NCBI GenBank assembly: GCA_018334615.1
Contig: JAGXLP010000064.1
Location: forward strand, 1-6,892
Reading direction: 5' to 3'
Source: Candidatus Bipolaricaulota bacterium
Lineage (GTDB): Bacteria > Bipolaricaulota > Bipolaricaulia > M55B111
DNA length: 6,892 bases
A program made the position numbers and the translations under genes. Positions 1 to 5,546 of this stretch are shown piece by piece. The notes under the pieces were generated by a model. That model did no database searches, was not told where the DNA came from, and saw only the letters and a program-made list of their open reading frames with translations. How positions within the stretch are numbered: position 1 is the stretch's first letter; the number at the start of each line of letters is the position of its first letter.

Positions 1-1758
1 GCCCAGATTGCTAGTCTTGCCGAAGTTAAGATTAGACTTGTTGAAAAGGAGAGGGAAGAGCGGGTCAACCTGGATCACAAGATGGTTGATACGTGCGCGG
101 GGGAATTCAGGGCAACGACGCCTTATTACTACTCAACCTACAAGAAAAACGATGGTCTGGCCGAAGATTTAACTTTGAAGGAAAAGAAATCCGGAAAACA
201 GGAGAAGGTGTTGATTCTCGGGGCGGGACCGATCCGTATTGGGCAGGGCATTGAGTTTGACTATGGGTGTGTTCATGCCCTGGAAGGGTTAGATGAAGAA
301 GGGATTGAGACCATTATGTTAAACAACAATCCGGAAACAGTTTCCACGGACTATGACATTTCGGATTGTCTGTTCTTTGACCCGTTAACCCTGGAAGACG
401 TCATGAACGTAATTCAAAAAGAAAATCCCGATGGCCTTATCGTCCAATTTGGCGGTCAGACCTCGGTAAATCTGGCAAAGGAGCTTAAAGAGGAGTTGAA
501 TGGAAGGGAAGACGTAAAGACCGAGATTTATGGAACCGACCCGGAGATGATGGACGTTGCAGAGGATCGGGATCGGTTTAGTCAACTACTGGCTGACCTG
601 AAAATTTCCCAGCCCAAAAACGGGATGGCACAGGATGTACAGGAAGCAGTAAATCTAGCAGACAGGATAGGATTTCCAGTGCTGGTTCGCCCTTCCTATG
701 TTCTTGGCGGACGGGAAATGGAGGTAATTTATAACAGATTTGAACTGCGAAGTTATATGCAGAACGTGGGGGAGGAAAGTCCGAAACCCGCAATCTTGAT
801 AGATGAGTTCCTGGAAAACAGCACTGAGATTGACGTTGACGCCGTCTCGGATGGTGAAGACGTGTTGATCGGAGGGATTATGGAACACATAGAGCAGGCG
901 GGGGTCCATTCAGGAGATTCTGCCTGTGTCGTCCCACCTCAGTCCGTCACGCCAAAAGTGTTGACCAGAATCGAGAGATACGTCAGGGAGATAGCCCGAT
1001 CCCTCCAGGTCGTTGGGCTGATAAATATTCAGATGGCAATCAGAGCTGGGGAAATCTATCTGCTGGAGGCCAACCCGCGGTCCAGTAGAACGGTCCCCTA
1101 TTTAAGCAAAGCCACAGGCATCCCACTCGCAAAACTGGCCGCAAAAGTCATGGCGGGAAAGAATCTATCCGAACTTGACTACCCCGAAAGGTCTCGTGGG
1201 AAGGTAGCCGTTAAAGAAGTCGTATACCCGTTTGGGAACTTGCCGGGAGTGGATCCGATTCTGGGTCCGGAAATGCAGTCAACCGGAGAAGTAATGGGAA
1301 TTGCGGAAAGTTTTGACCGAGCCTTTTATAAAGCCCAACTTGCCGCGGAGAACGAACTTCCGACTTCCGGGACGGTCCTTTTGAGCATCAAAGACGAGGA
1401 CAAATCGGAAGTGTTACCTATAGCCCGGGAACTGGAGGAAACAGGGTTGAATTTGCTTGGAACTGAAGGTACCGCTTCCTACCTCAGTGATAAAGGAGTT
1501 CAGGTGAATGTTATCAATAAAGTAAGTCAGGGATCCCCGGACATCCTTGACAGGATAGACGAGATAGACTTGATAATTAATACACCCACGGAAGGAGAGA
1601 AACCCCACAGGGACGGTTTCAAAATTCGCCGAGCCGCCGTGGATCTAAAGATTCCGTATATTACCAATTTACATGCTGCTCACGCCGGAGTTCGAGCGAT
1701 TAAAAATTCTGTCCACGAGTCCCCATTAGTAAAGACAATCGAAGAGTACCAGGGGTAG
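1..1758 (+). CDS. carB: Carbamoyl-phosphate synthase large subunit, C-terminal part (5' end outside window)
   Basis: Partial gene: the reading frame is open from base 1 and gives 585 residues, a little over half of the usual length of about 1,070. The enzyme makes carbamoyl phosphate from bicarbonate, ATP and glutamine-derived ammonia (delivered by CarA) for pyrimidines and arginine. Fragment residues 1-50 are the end of the oligomerisation domain (DTCAGEF, then TPYYYSTY). Residues about 68-180 form the second pre-ATP-grasp fold (ILGAGPIRIGQGIEFDY, NNNPETVSTDYD). Residues about 180-430 form the second ATP-grasp, which phosphorylates carbamate; Gln344, Glu356, Asn358, Arg360 and Arg363 keep the spacing of E. 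coli Q829, E841, N843, R845 and R848. Residues about 454-575 are the MGS-like allosteric domain with TEGT, INK and IINTPTEG, so nucleotide control is likely. The stop is TAG at 1756-1758. No carA is visible; it would lie upstream. No frameshift or lost key residue is seen. Confidence 0.97.
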   Translation, partial: AQIASLAEVKIRLVEKEREERVNLDHKMVDTCAGEFRATTPYYYSTYKKNDGLAEDLTLKEKKSGKQEKVLILGAGPIRIGQGIEFDYGCVHALEGLDEEGIETIMLNNNPETVSTDYDISDCLFFDPLTLEDVMNVIQKENPDGLIVQFGGQTSVNLAKELKEELNGREDVKTEIYGTDPEMMDVAEDRDRFSQLLADLKISQPKNGMAQDVQEAVNLADRIGFPVLVRPSYVLGGREMEVIYNRFELRSYMQNVGEESPKPAILIDEFLENSTEIDVDAVSDGEDVLIGGIMEHIEQAGVHSGDSACVVPPQSVTPKVLTRIERYVREIARSLQVVGLINIQMAIRAGEIYLLEANPRSSRTVPYLSKATGIPLAKLAAKVMAGKNLSELDYPERSRGKVAVKEVVYPFGNLPGVDPILGPEMQSTGEVMGIAESFDRAFYKAQLAAENELPTSGTVLLSIKDEDKSEVLPIARELEETGLNLLGTEGTASYLSDKGVQVNVINKVSQGSPDILDRIDEIDLIINTPTEGEKPHRDGFKIRRAAVDLKIPYITNLHAAHAGVRAIKNSVHESPLVKTIEEYQG

Positions 1759-1760
1759 TT

Positions 1761-3263
1761 CTAACCTTTGTCCGTCCCCGGAATTGGCTGTTGGCCCTGC
1801 ACCAGCTGAGTAATACTATCGCTCGTGATCAGCCCTAAAACTTTGTCGTTTTCATCGACTACGGGAAGGGCAGAGATATTGTACTGGGTAATCTTATTCG
1901 TGATTTTTTTCACCGGGTCCTCCGGCGAAGCCGTTATCACGTCCGTGGTCATAATGGGGGTGAGAGAGTTGAAATCGTTGGCCACGGCATTTGCCACGTC
2001 CCAGGCGGTTAGAATACCGGCCAACCTGTTTCCGTTCTCGACCACGGGGATGTGGGTGAAATCGCTGTCGATAATCGATTTGGAAGCTTCTTTTATGGAG
2101 GTTTCTTTATGGATTACGGGAACGTCATTTTGCATTACGTCCTTTACCAGTACCTGGGACAGGAAATTTGCCACCATGTGCTGAAGTTGACCCGGTTCAA
2201 GGAAGAAAGCGTCGTGGCCGTAAGTTGAAGTTATCTCCGAATAGGTTACGTTGACTTCGTTTGACTCTAGAGCTTTGACTATCTCTTTTGACTGATATGG
2301 CGGATAGAGCCAATCGGAAGTAATCGATATCACGAGGAATTTCGACTCCACGTTCGAGAAAGCCTCCGTCAATGATCGATTTCCTCCGTTCGTCAGGTCG
2401 AAGTAGTCTACAGCCTTGGTTAGATAAAGGTAGGAGTTTGCGTCAAACCTATCGACAAACGACCCCCCTTTATAGTGGAGGTAGTTTTCTACCTCAAAAT
2501 CTACCTCGAAGTCGAAGTTGAACTTTTCGCCGCTCTGAAGTTTCCTTCCGAATTTTTCCTTCATGGATGTGTCGCTGAGATAGGTTATGTGGCCGATCAT
2601 CCGGGCAAGTCTCAGTCCGTCCTCCGGAGGACGACCGTCGTAGTAGTTGCCTTCGTTCCATTTCGGGTCGGACATAACTGCTCTTCGCCTGACCTCGTCC
2701 AGCGCAATCTGCTGCGGGGTCGACTGGGCAGTGGTGGCGATCGGGATAACGAATTTGACCTTTTCCGGCCAGGATACTGCCCACTGCAGCGCCTGCATTC
2801 CCCCTAGAGAACCTCCGACTACCGCGAACAGCTGGTTTATTCCCAGGTAGTTGAGTAGTTTTCTTTGAACCGTAATCATGTCTTTTACCGTTATAACCGG
2901 AAAATCCAGTCCGTAGGGTTCCCCGGTTTGCGGGTTGATTGAGCTCGGACCGGTAGTGCCCTGACAACCTCCGAGGACGTTGGAACTTATAACGAAATAC
3001 TTTTCCGTGTCGAAGGCTTTCCCAGGCCCAATCGCATTGTCCCACCAGCCCGGTTTTTCGTCATCTTCGTGCCATCCCGCGGCGTGAGCGTCCCCTGTTA
3101 AAGCGTGGCAAATCAGAACCGCGTTGCTTTTGTCCTTGTTTAATTCTCCATAGGTCTCGTAAGCCACGTCAATCGGACCGAACTGCTTGCCGCTCTCCAG
3201 TTCGATATCTTCGTCAAAGTGAAGATTTTTGGTTTCAACCTTTCCGACAGAATTTTCTTCCAT
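1761..3263 (-). CDS. metX: Homoserine O-acyltransferase (MetX type) with C-terminal CBS domain pair
   Basis: A 500-residue alpha/beta-hydrolase-fold enzyme that acylates L-homoserine, normally from acetyl-CoA, as the first committed step to methionine. The core spans residues about 1-370. It shows LESG, YETYGELN, the CHALTGDAH oxyanion region, PGWWDN, GPGK, LGGCQGTTGPSSINP, the nucleophile elbow GGSLGGMQ (Ser152), DRFDANSYLYL, and the acid and base in SDWLYPP (Asp317) and YGHDAFFLE (His350). Plain MetX enzymes are about 350-380 residues; here two CBS motifs follow at about 375-430 and 436-490 (THIPVVENGNRLAGILTAWDVA and ALPVVDENDKVLGLITSDSI are the cores). CBS pairs usually bind adenosyl ligands such as AMP, ATP or S-adenosylmethionine, so ligand control of methionine synthesis is inferred. 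I start at ATG 3263, preceded by GAGG 8 nt upstream. A longer in-frame TTG start at 3323 adds 20 residues without family similarity or a well-spaced ribosome site. Acetyl versus succinyl donor cannot be fixed by eye. Confidence 0.95.
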   Translation of the reverse strand: MEENSVGKVETKNLHFDEDIELESGKQFGPIDVAYETYGELNKDKSNAVLICHALTGDAHAAGWHEDDEKPGWWDNAIGPGKAFDTEKYFVISSNVLGGCQGTTGPSSINPQTGEPYGLDFPVITVKDMITVQRKLLNYLGINQLFAVVGGSLGGMQALQWAVSWPEKVKFVIPIATTAQSTPQQIALDEVRRRAVMSDPKWNEGNYYDGRPPEDGLRLARMIGHITYLSDTSMKEKFGRKLQSGEKFNFDFEVDFEVENYLHYKGGSFVDRFDANSYLYLTKAVDYFDLTNGGNRSLTEAFSNVESKFLVISITSDWLYPPYQSKEIVKALESNEVNVTYSEITSTYGHDAFFLEPGQLQHMVANFLSQVLVKDVMQNDVPVIHKETSIKEASKSIIDSDFTHIPVVENGNRLAGILTAWDVANAVANDFNSLTPIMTTDVITASPEDPVKKITNKITQYNISALPVVDENDKVLGLITSDSITQLVQGQQPIPGTDKG

Positions 3264-3271
3264 AACTTTTG

Positions 3272-3275
3272 CCTC
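3272..3275 (-). promoter_or_regulatory. Ribosome binding site that decides the metX start
   Basis: On the minus strand GAGG lies 8 nt before the ATG at 3263-3261. The alternative TTG start at 3323 has only AGG directly abutting the codon, which is too close to work as a normal Shine-Dalgarno. This site, plus the fact that MetX homology begins only after the ATG, supports the 500-residue protein. Confidence 0.6.
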
Positions 3276-3503
3276 ATTGTAAATAGCTTTGAAAATAGTA
3301 CTAATTGTCACCGAGTTATCCAACCTGAGAGAACTGTTTTTGTGATTCGCCCTTCCCCGGAGGAAGATAGAGGTTATATTTTTTCACGATTATTACTGAA
3401 TGGAAGGGATTCCTCTTATGATGTAGCTGGAAAACATCCGCGCTGAAGGGTAAATTTGACTGGAATCGTCTCTTGACGATCAATTTTAACCAATTAAATT
3501 TCC

Positions 3504-3509
3504 GAGGAG
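3504..3509 (+). promoter_or_regulatory. Shine-Dalgarno site of the phosphoesterase gene
   Basis: GAGGAG lies 7 nt before the ATG at 3517, which is good spacing. It supports that start codon and therefore the N-terminal hydrophobic segment of the protein. Confidence 0.75.
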
Positions 3510-3516
3510 TGTTAAA

Positions 3517-4839
3517 ATGTTAAATTCTTTGCCAGGCAGGTTTCGAAGAAGCTTAGGCCAGTTATTTATCGTCTTTTTGATGGTTGCTTTTCTGTTTGGG
3601 TCGATTTCGACTTTTCTTGTGATCGCTTCCAGGGCGGGAGAGGTAGAGTCGACAGAAGAAAATTATTCCTTTGTGGTATTTGGCGACAGCCGAATTCCCG
3701 CCTACGCGCCCTACGATAAAACTAACAAGGATAAACTGGACGAACTCATCCACGCAGTTACTCGATACGCTTATGCCGGTAAGGAAGAATCACCTTATAA
3801 GGCGGTCTTTAATCCACATACCCTGCAATTAGAAAGAATCGAGTTGCCTGGTGAGGCCGAAGGTCAATCCCGGGTAATTACTTACGGCCGTGACGGTTGG
3901 CCGGACGTCTTCGTGGATAGACAGGGTGATTATGCCCAGGTCGGCCTTCTGGCAGAGGGACAGGAATGGGTTTACGATAACGTCGTCCGGGAAGTAAAAG
4001 AGGGGGTAAGCGATGGCAAGGACGGCCCCGGCTTCGTGCTTCATACCGGCGATATAGTATATTTTGGTTTTCAGGGAAAAGGTGCGGAAGAGAGCCCGTA
4101 CTGGCAGGATTTCAATAAAAGATTCCTCTCTCGTTTGCCCGATGGCGGCCCTGCCGACCTGTCAGCTCGGTTCTTTCCCGTTTTGGGAAACCACGAAACC
4201 TGGGGAGATAAAAATATAGTCGGATTTCGGGAGATGTTTCCCTATTTGAGTCAATACGGATTTAGCCTCGATCACAGAGTGTATAACTTCGATTACAAGA
4301 ATTCTCGGTTTATCTTTCTCGATTCCGGAATTATGGACCCGGATGCCCCCGCGGATTGGTACAAATCTACGCCGAGTTATGAGAAACAAATGGAGTATCT
4401 CGTGACCTGGCTTGACGAGGCGGTAGCTAATAACATGGATCACGCATTTCTGACACTTCATTATCCGGTTTTCTCTCGTTCAGGGTTCGGGCCACTGCCT
4501 CCAGAGCATAATCCGCACTCGTTATTAAAATCCTACGCCGATGAGATCGATATCACCGTATTTACCGGCCACAACCACGCGACCGAAGCCTATAAAGTGG
4601 ACGGGATCCGCTATTTTGTGGCCGGAGGAGGCGGCGGAGAACAGGGACTCTCCTCAAATCAGATGCCGGAGAATTACCCGGAAGATCTCTACTGGCGGGG
4701 AGGGCGGCAGAAATTGGAATATAACTATCTGGTGGTGGAAGTTGAAGGTGAAGATTTAACGGTCACGGTTAAACGCTTCCGGCCAAACGAACTTAAGCCG
4801 TACAGTCAGGTGAATTTAGTGCCGGATTGTATGGATTAG
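3517..4839 (+). CDS. Exported or membrane-anchored calcineurin-like metallophosphoesterase
   Basis: A 440-residue protein. Residues 1-15 are basic (RFRR) and about 16-37 are strongly hydrophobic, so it is a Sec-type signal peptide or N-terminal anchor; Ser38-Arg-Ala40 before Gly41 could be a signal peptidase site. There is no lipobox cysteine and the RR is a poor Tat motif. The dimetal phosphoesterase signatures appear in order: GDSR (Asp57), GDIVYFG (Asp179), GNHET (Asn225, His226), LHYPVF (His315) and GHNH (His352, His354), followed by the glycine-rich VAGGGGGEQG. The fold hydrolyses phosphomonoesters or diesters using two metal ions; the substrate here is unknown. Two oddities are seen: the usual Asp-x-His of motif I is Asp-x-Arg, and about 120 residues separate motifs I and II, much more than in compact family members. 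It is monocistronic, flanked by a divergent gene and a terminator. Function beyond the fold is not assigned. Confidence 0.9.
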   Translation: MLNSLPGRFRRSLGQLFIVFLMVAFLFGSISTFLVIASRAGEVESTEENYSFVVFGDSRIPAYAPYDKTNKDKLDELIHAVTRYAYAGKEESPYKAVFNPHTLQLERIELPGEAEGQSRVITYGRDGWPDVFVDRQGDYAQVGLLAEGQEWVYDNVVREVKEGVSDGKDGPGFVLHTGDIVYFGFQGKGAEESPYWQDFNKRFLSRLPDGGPADLSARFFPVLGNHETWGDKNIVGFREMFPYLSQYGFSLDHRVYNFDYKNSRFIFLDSGIMDPDAPADWYKSTPSYEKQMEYLVTWLDEAVANNMDHAFLTLHYPVFSRSGFGPLPPEHNPHSLLKSYADEIDITVFTGHNHATEAYKVDGIRYFVAGGGGGEQGLSSNQMPENYPEDLYWRGGRQKLEYNYLVVEVEGEDLTVTVKRFRPNELKPYSQVNLVPDCMD

Positions 4840-4862
4840 ATTGATAGTATAAAGTATCGTCC

Positions 4863-4903
4863 GAGCTACCCCGGGTACGTTTCGGGGTAGCTCTCTTTCA
4901 ATT
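4863..4903 (+). terminator. Intrinsic (Rho-independent type) terminator after the phosphoesterase gene
   Basis: A perfect 11-bp inverted repeat, GAGCTACCCCG at 4863-4873 and CGGGGTAGCTC at 4883-4893, encloses a 9-nt loop and is followed by the T-rich run TCTTTCAATTT. It starts 24 bp after the phosphoesterase stop. On the minus strand the hairpin lies just past the lrp stop at 4920 but is not followed by a clear T run, so it may serve lrp only weakly. A hairpin of this kind fits a bacterial genome. Confidence 0.8.
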
Positions 4904-4919
4904 TGGGGTCTCGTCTCGC

Positions 4920-5372
4920 TCAATTCTCAATATCCAGACTACCGTCCTCTTTTACCGCGTCTAGTACGATGGAAGTATCGGCTCGTTCGACCGCGGAAAA
5001 GTTGAGCATCCGCTTTATCTCCCGGTTCATGCTCTCCCGACTGTCAAACTTACCGATTACCAGTATATCGAATTCTCCGGTAATCTCGTAAACATGTGTC
5101 AGGCTACCTTCTTCCTTTAGCCTGTCCACGATATTTGTTATTTCGCTCCCCTTGGCCTGAATTTTCGTTATCGCCGTGAGGTCAAACCCCAGTTTTTCGT
5201 AGTCAATAGACGGTTTAAACCGTTTGATAACGCCATCTTCCATTAGGTCTTCAAGGTGGTTGCTCACCGTCGAAGGGGAAACGTCAATCTCCCTTGCTAC
5301 TTTTCTAATTGACTTTCTTCCGTCTTCCATCAGTGTTTTCAGGATCTTCTTGTTCAGTCTCTCTTCTTCCAT
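4920..5372 (-). CDS. Lrp/AsnC-family transcriptional regulator
   Basis: A 150-residue protein of typical family length. Residues about 5-60 form the AsnC-type winged helix-turn-helix (LNKKILKTLMEDGRKSIRKV, with SPSTVSNHLEDL as recognition helix). Residues about 65-142 form the ligand-sensing RAM domain, including the signature GEFDILVIGKFD at 99-110. The family forms dimers and higher assemblies that bind DNA according to amino-acid levels. It is transcribed divergently from glnA with 174 bp between start codons, so control of glnA and of its own promoter is the natural inference. The effector could be glutamine or another amino acid, but the sequence does not say. The ATG at 5372 follows a strong GGGGAGGT with only 3 nt spacing, tighter than usual; the next Met is at residue 15, inside the DNA-binding domain, so it is not a credible start. 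Confidence 0.94.
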   Translation of the reverse strand: MEEERLNKKILKTLMEDGRKSIRKVAREIDVSPSTVSNHLEDLMEDGVIKRFKPSIDYEKLGFDLTAITKIQAKGSEITNIVDRLKEEGSLTHVYEITGEFDILVIGKFDSRESMNREIKRMLNFSAVERADTSIVLDAVKEDGSLDIEN

Positions 5373-5419
5373 TGGACCTCCCCGTAGACAAGTTCAGATA
5401 GTTGTCGCTATTCAAAACG

Positions 5420-5447
5420 ATTATACTGTAAATGGTAAATATTTCAA
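5420..5447 (-). promoter_or_regulatory. Sigma70-type promoter of the lrp-like gene
   Basis: On the minus strand TTGAAA (5447-5442) is followed by 16 bp and a perfect TATAAT (5425-5420). Transcription would start near 5413, giving a 5' leader of about 40 nt that contains the GGGGAGGT ribosome site. The TATTTCAAA repeat covers the -35 box, so binding there could give autorepression. Confidence 0.72.
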
Positions 5448-5475
5448 ACAAAACCGTTATTTATCTCAAATATCC

Positions 5476-5503
5476 TTGACATATGTCTAAATACCCTTAT
5501 AAT
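5476..5503 (+). promoter_or_regulatory. Consensus sigma70-type promoter of glnA
   Basis: TTGACA at 5476-5481 and TATAAT at 5498-5503 match both consensus boxes perfectly with a 16-bp spacer. Transcription would begin near 5510, about 37 nt before the glnA start. A promoter this strong suggests high basal expression that would need repression rather than activation. It is also the best single sign in the window that the organism is a bacterium. Confidence 0.85.
5478..5487. repeat. 10-bp palindrome across the glnA -35 box, candidate operator
   Basis: GACATATGTC is a perfect inverted repeat that shares its first four bases with the -35 hexamer and runs into the spacer. A protein dimer bound here would block RNA polymerase. 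Its position makes it a candidate repressor site for glnA, but a 10-bp palindrome is short and could be chance. The regulator is not identified. Confidence 0.4.
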
Positions 5504-5531
5504 ACTTCTATACATTTATCCTAGCAAATCT

Positions 5532-5537
5532 GGAGGT
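5532..5537 (+). promoter_or_regulatory. Shine-Dalgarno site deciding the GTG start of glnA
   Basis: A full GGAGGT lies 9 nt before GTG 5547-5549. The first in-frame ATG comes only at residue 72, after the conserved DGSSIEGF motif, so a non-ATG start is required and this site fixes it. Confidence 0.8.
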
Positions 5538-5546
5538 TGATTCAAA

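Larger units (their letters stand above)
3264..3516. promoter_or_regulatory. Divergent intergenic region between metX and the phosphoesterase gene
   Basis: These 253 bp must hold the promoters of both flanking genes, but neither is clear-cut. For metX the best minus-strand candidate is TTGGAT, 17 bp, TACTAT at about 3324-3296; each box is only a partial match. A TATAAC farther upstream (about 3379-3374) lacks a -35 box. For the phosphoesterase, two TTGAC motifs (3456-3460 and 3473-3477) precede an AT-rich stretch without a good -10. Short inverted repeats occur: ATCGTC/GACGAT at 3465-3480 (loop TCTT), CTTCC/GGAAG at 3352-3366, and GATGT/ACATC at 3420-3438. No SAM-I riboswitch core was recognised in the metX leader, and no convincing small gene was found. 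Confidence 0.45.
5373..5546. promoter_or_regulatory. Divergent lrp/glnA control region with repeated TCAAA-type motifs
   Basis: This AT-rich 174-bp region drives both genes. Besides the two promoters it contains TATTTCAAA at 5440-5448 and TATCTCAAA at 5462-5470, which match at 8 of 9 positions and are exactly 22 bp apart. A related TATTCAAAA lies at 5409-5417. Spacing near whole helical turns is what multimeric Lrp-family proteins favour, so these are candidate operators. No GlnR-type TGTNA-N7-TNACA box was found. Operator function is an inference. Confidence 0.4.

Noticed and set aside
1825..2184. 119-residue open frame on the plus strand, antisense to metX
   Set aside because: It mirrors the CBS-coding region of metX, has no ribosome site I could defend and no family features.
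2494..3045. 183-residue open frame on the minus strand inside metX
   Set aside because: It lies in another frame of the well-supported metX gene, has low-complexity Arg/Gly/Ser-rich content and no recognisable domain.
3264..3420. Possible SAM riboswitch or other leader element before metX
   Set aside because: No S-box core or matching stems could be found; only 4-6-bp inverted repeats are present.
3219..3446. 75-residue open frame spanning the metX start and the intergenic region
   Set aside because: It overlaps the metX 5' end antisense, has no convincing Shine-Dalgarno, and its composition is not protein-like.
3517..3570. Twin-arginine (Tat) signal in the phosphoesterase
   Set aside because: FRRSLGQ has two arginines before a hydrophobic core but lacks the usual SRRxFLK pattern; a Sec signal or anchor is the simpler reading.
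5224..5490. 88-residue plus-strand open frame over the lrp 5' end and promoter region
   Set aside because: It is antisense to the regulator and runs through both mapped promoters; its hydrophobic Ser/Leu stretch is a by-product of the opposite strand's codons.
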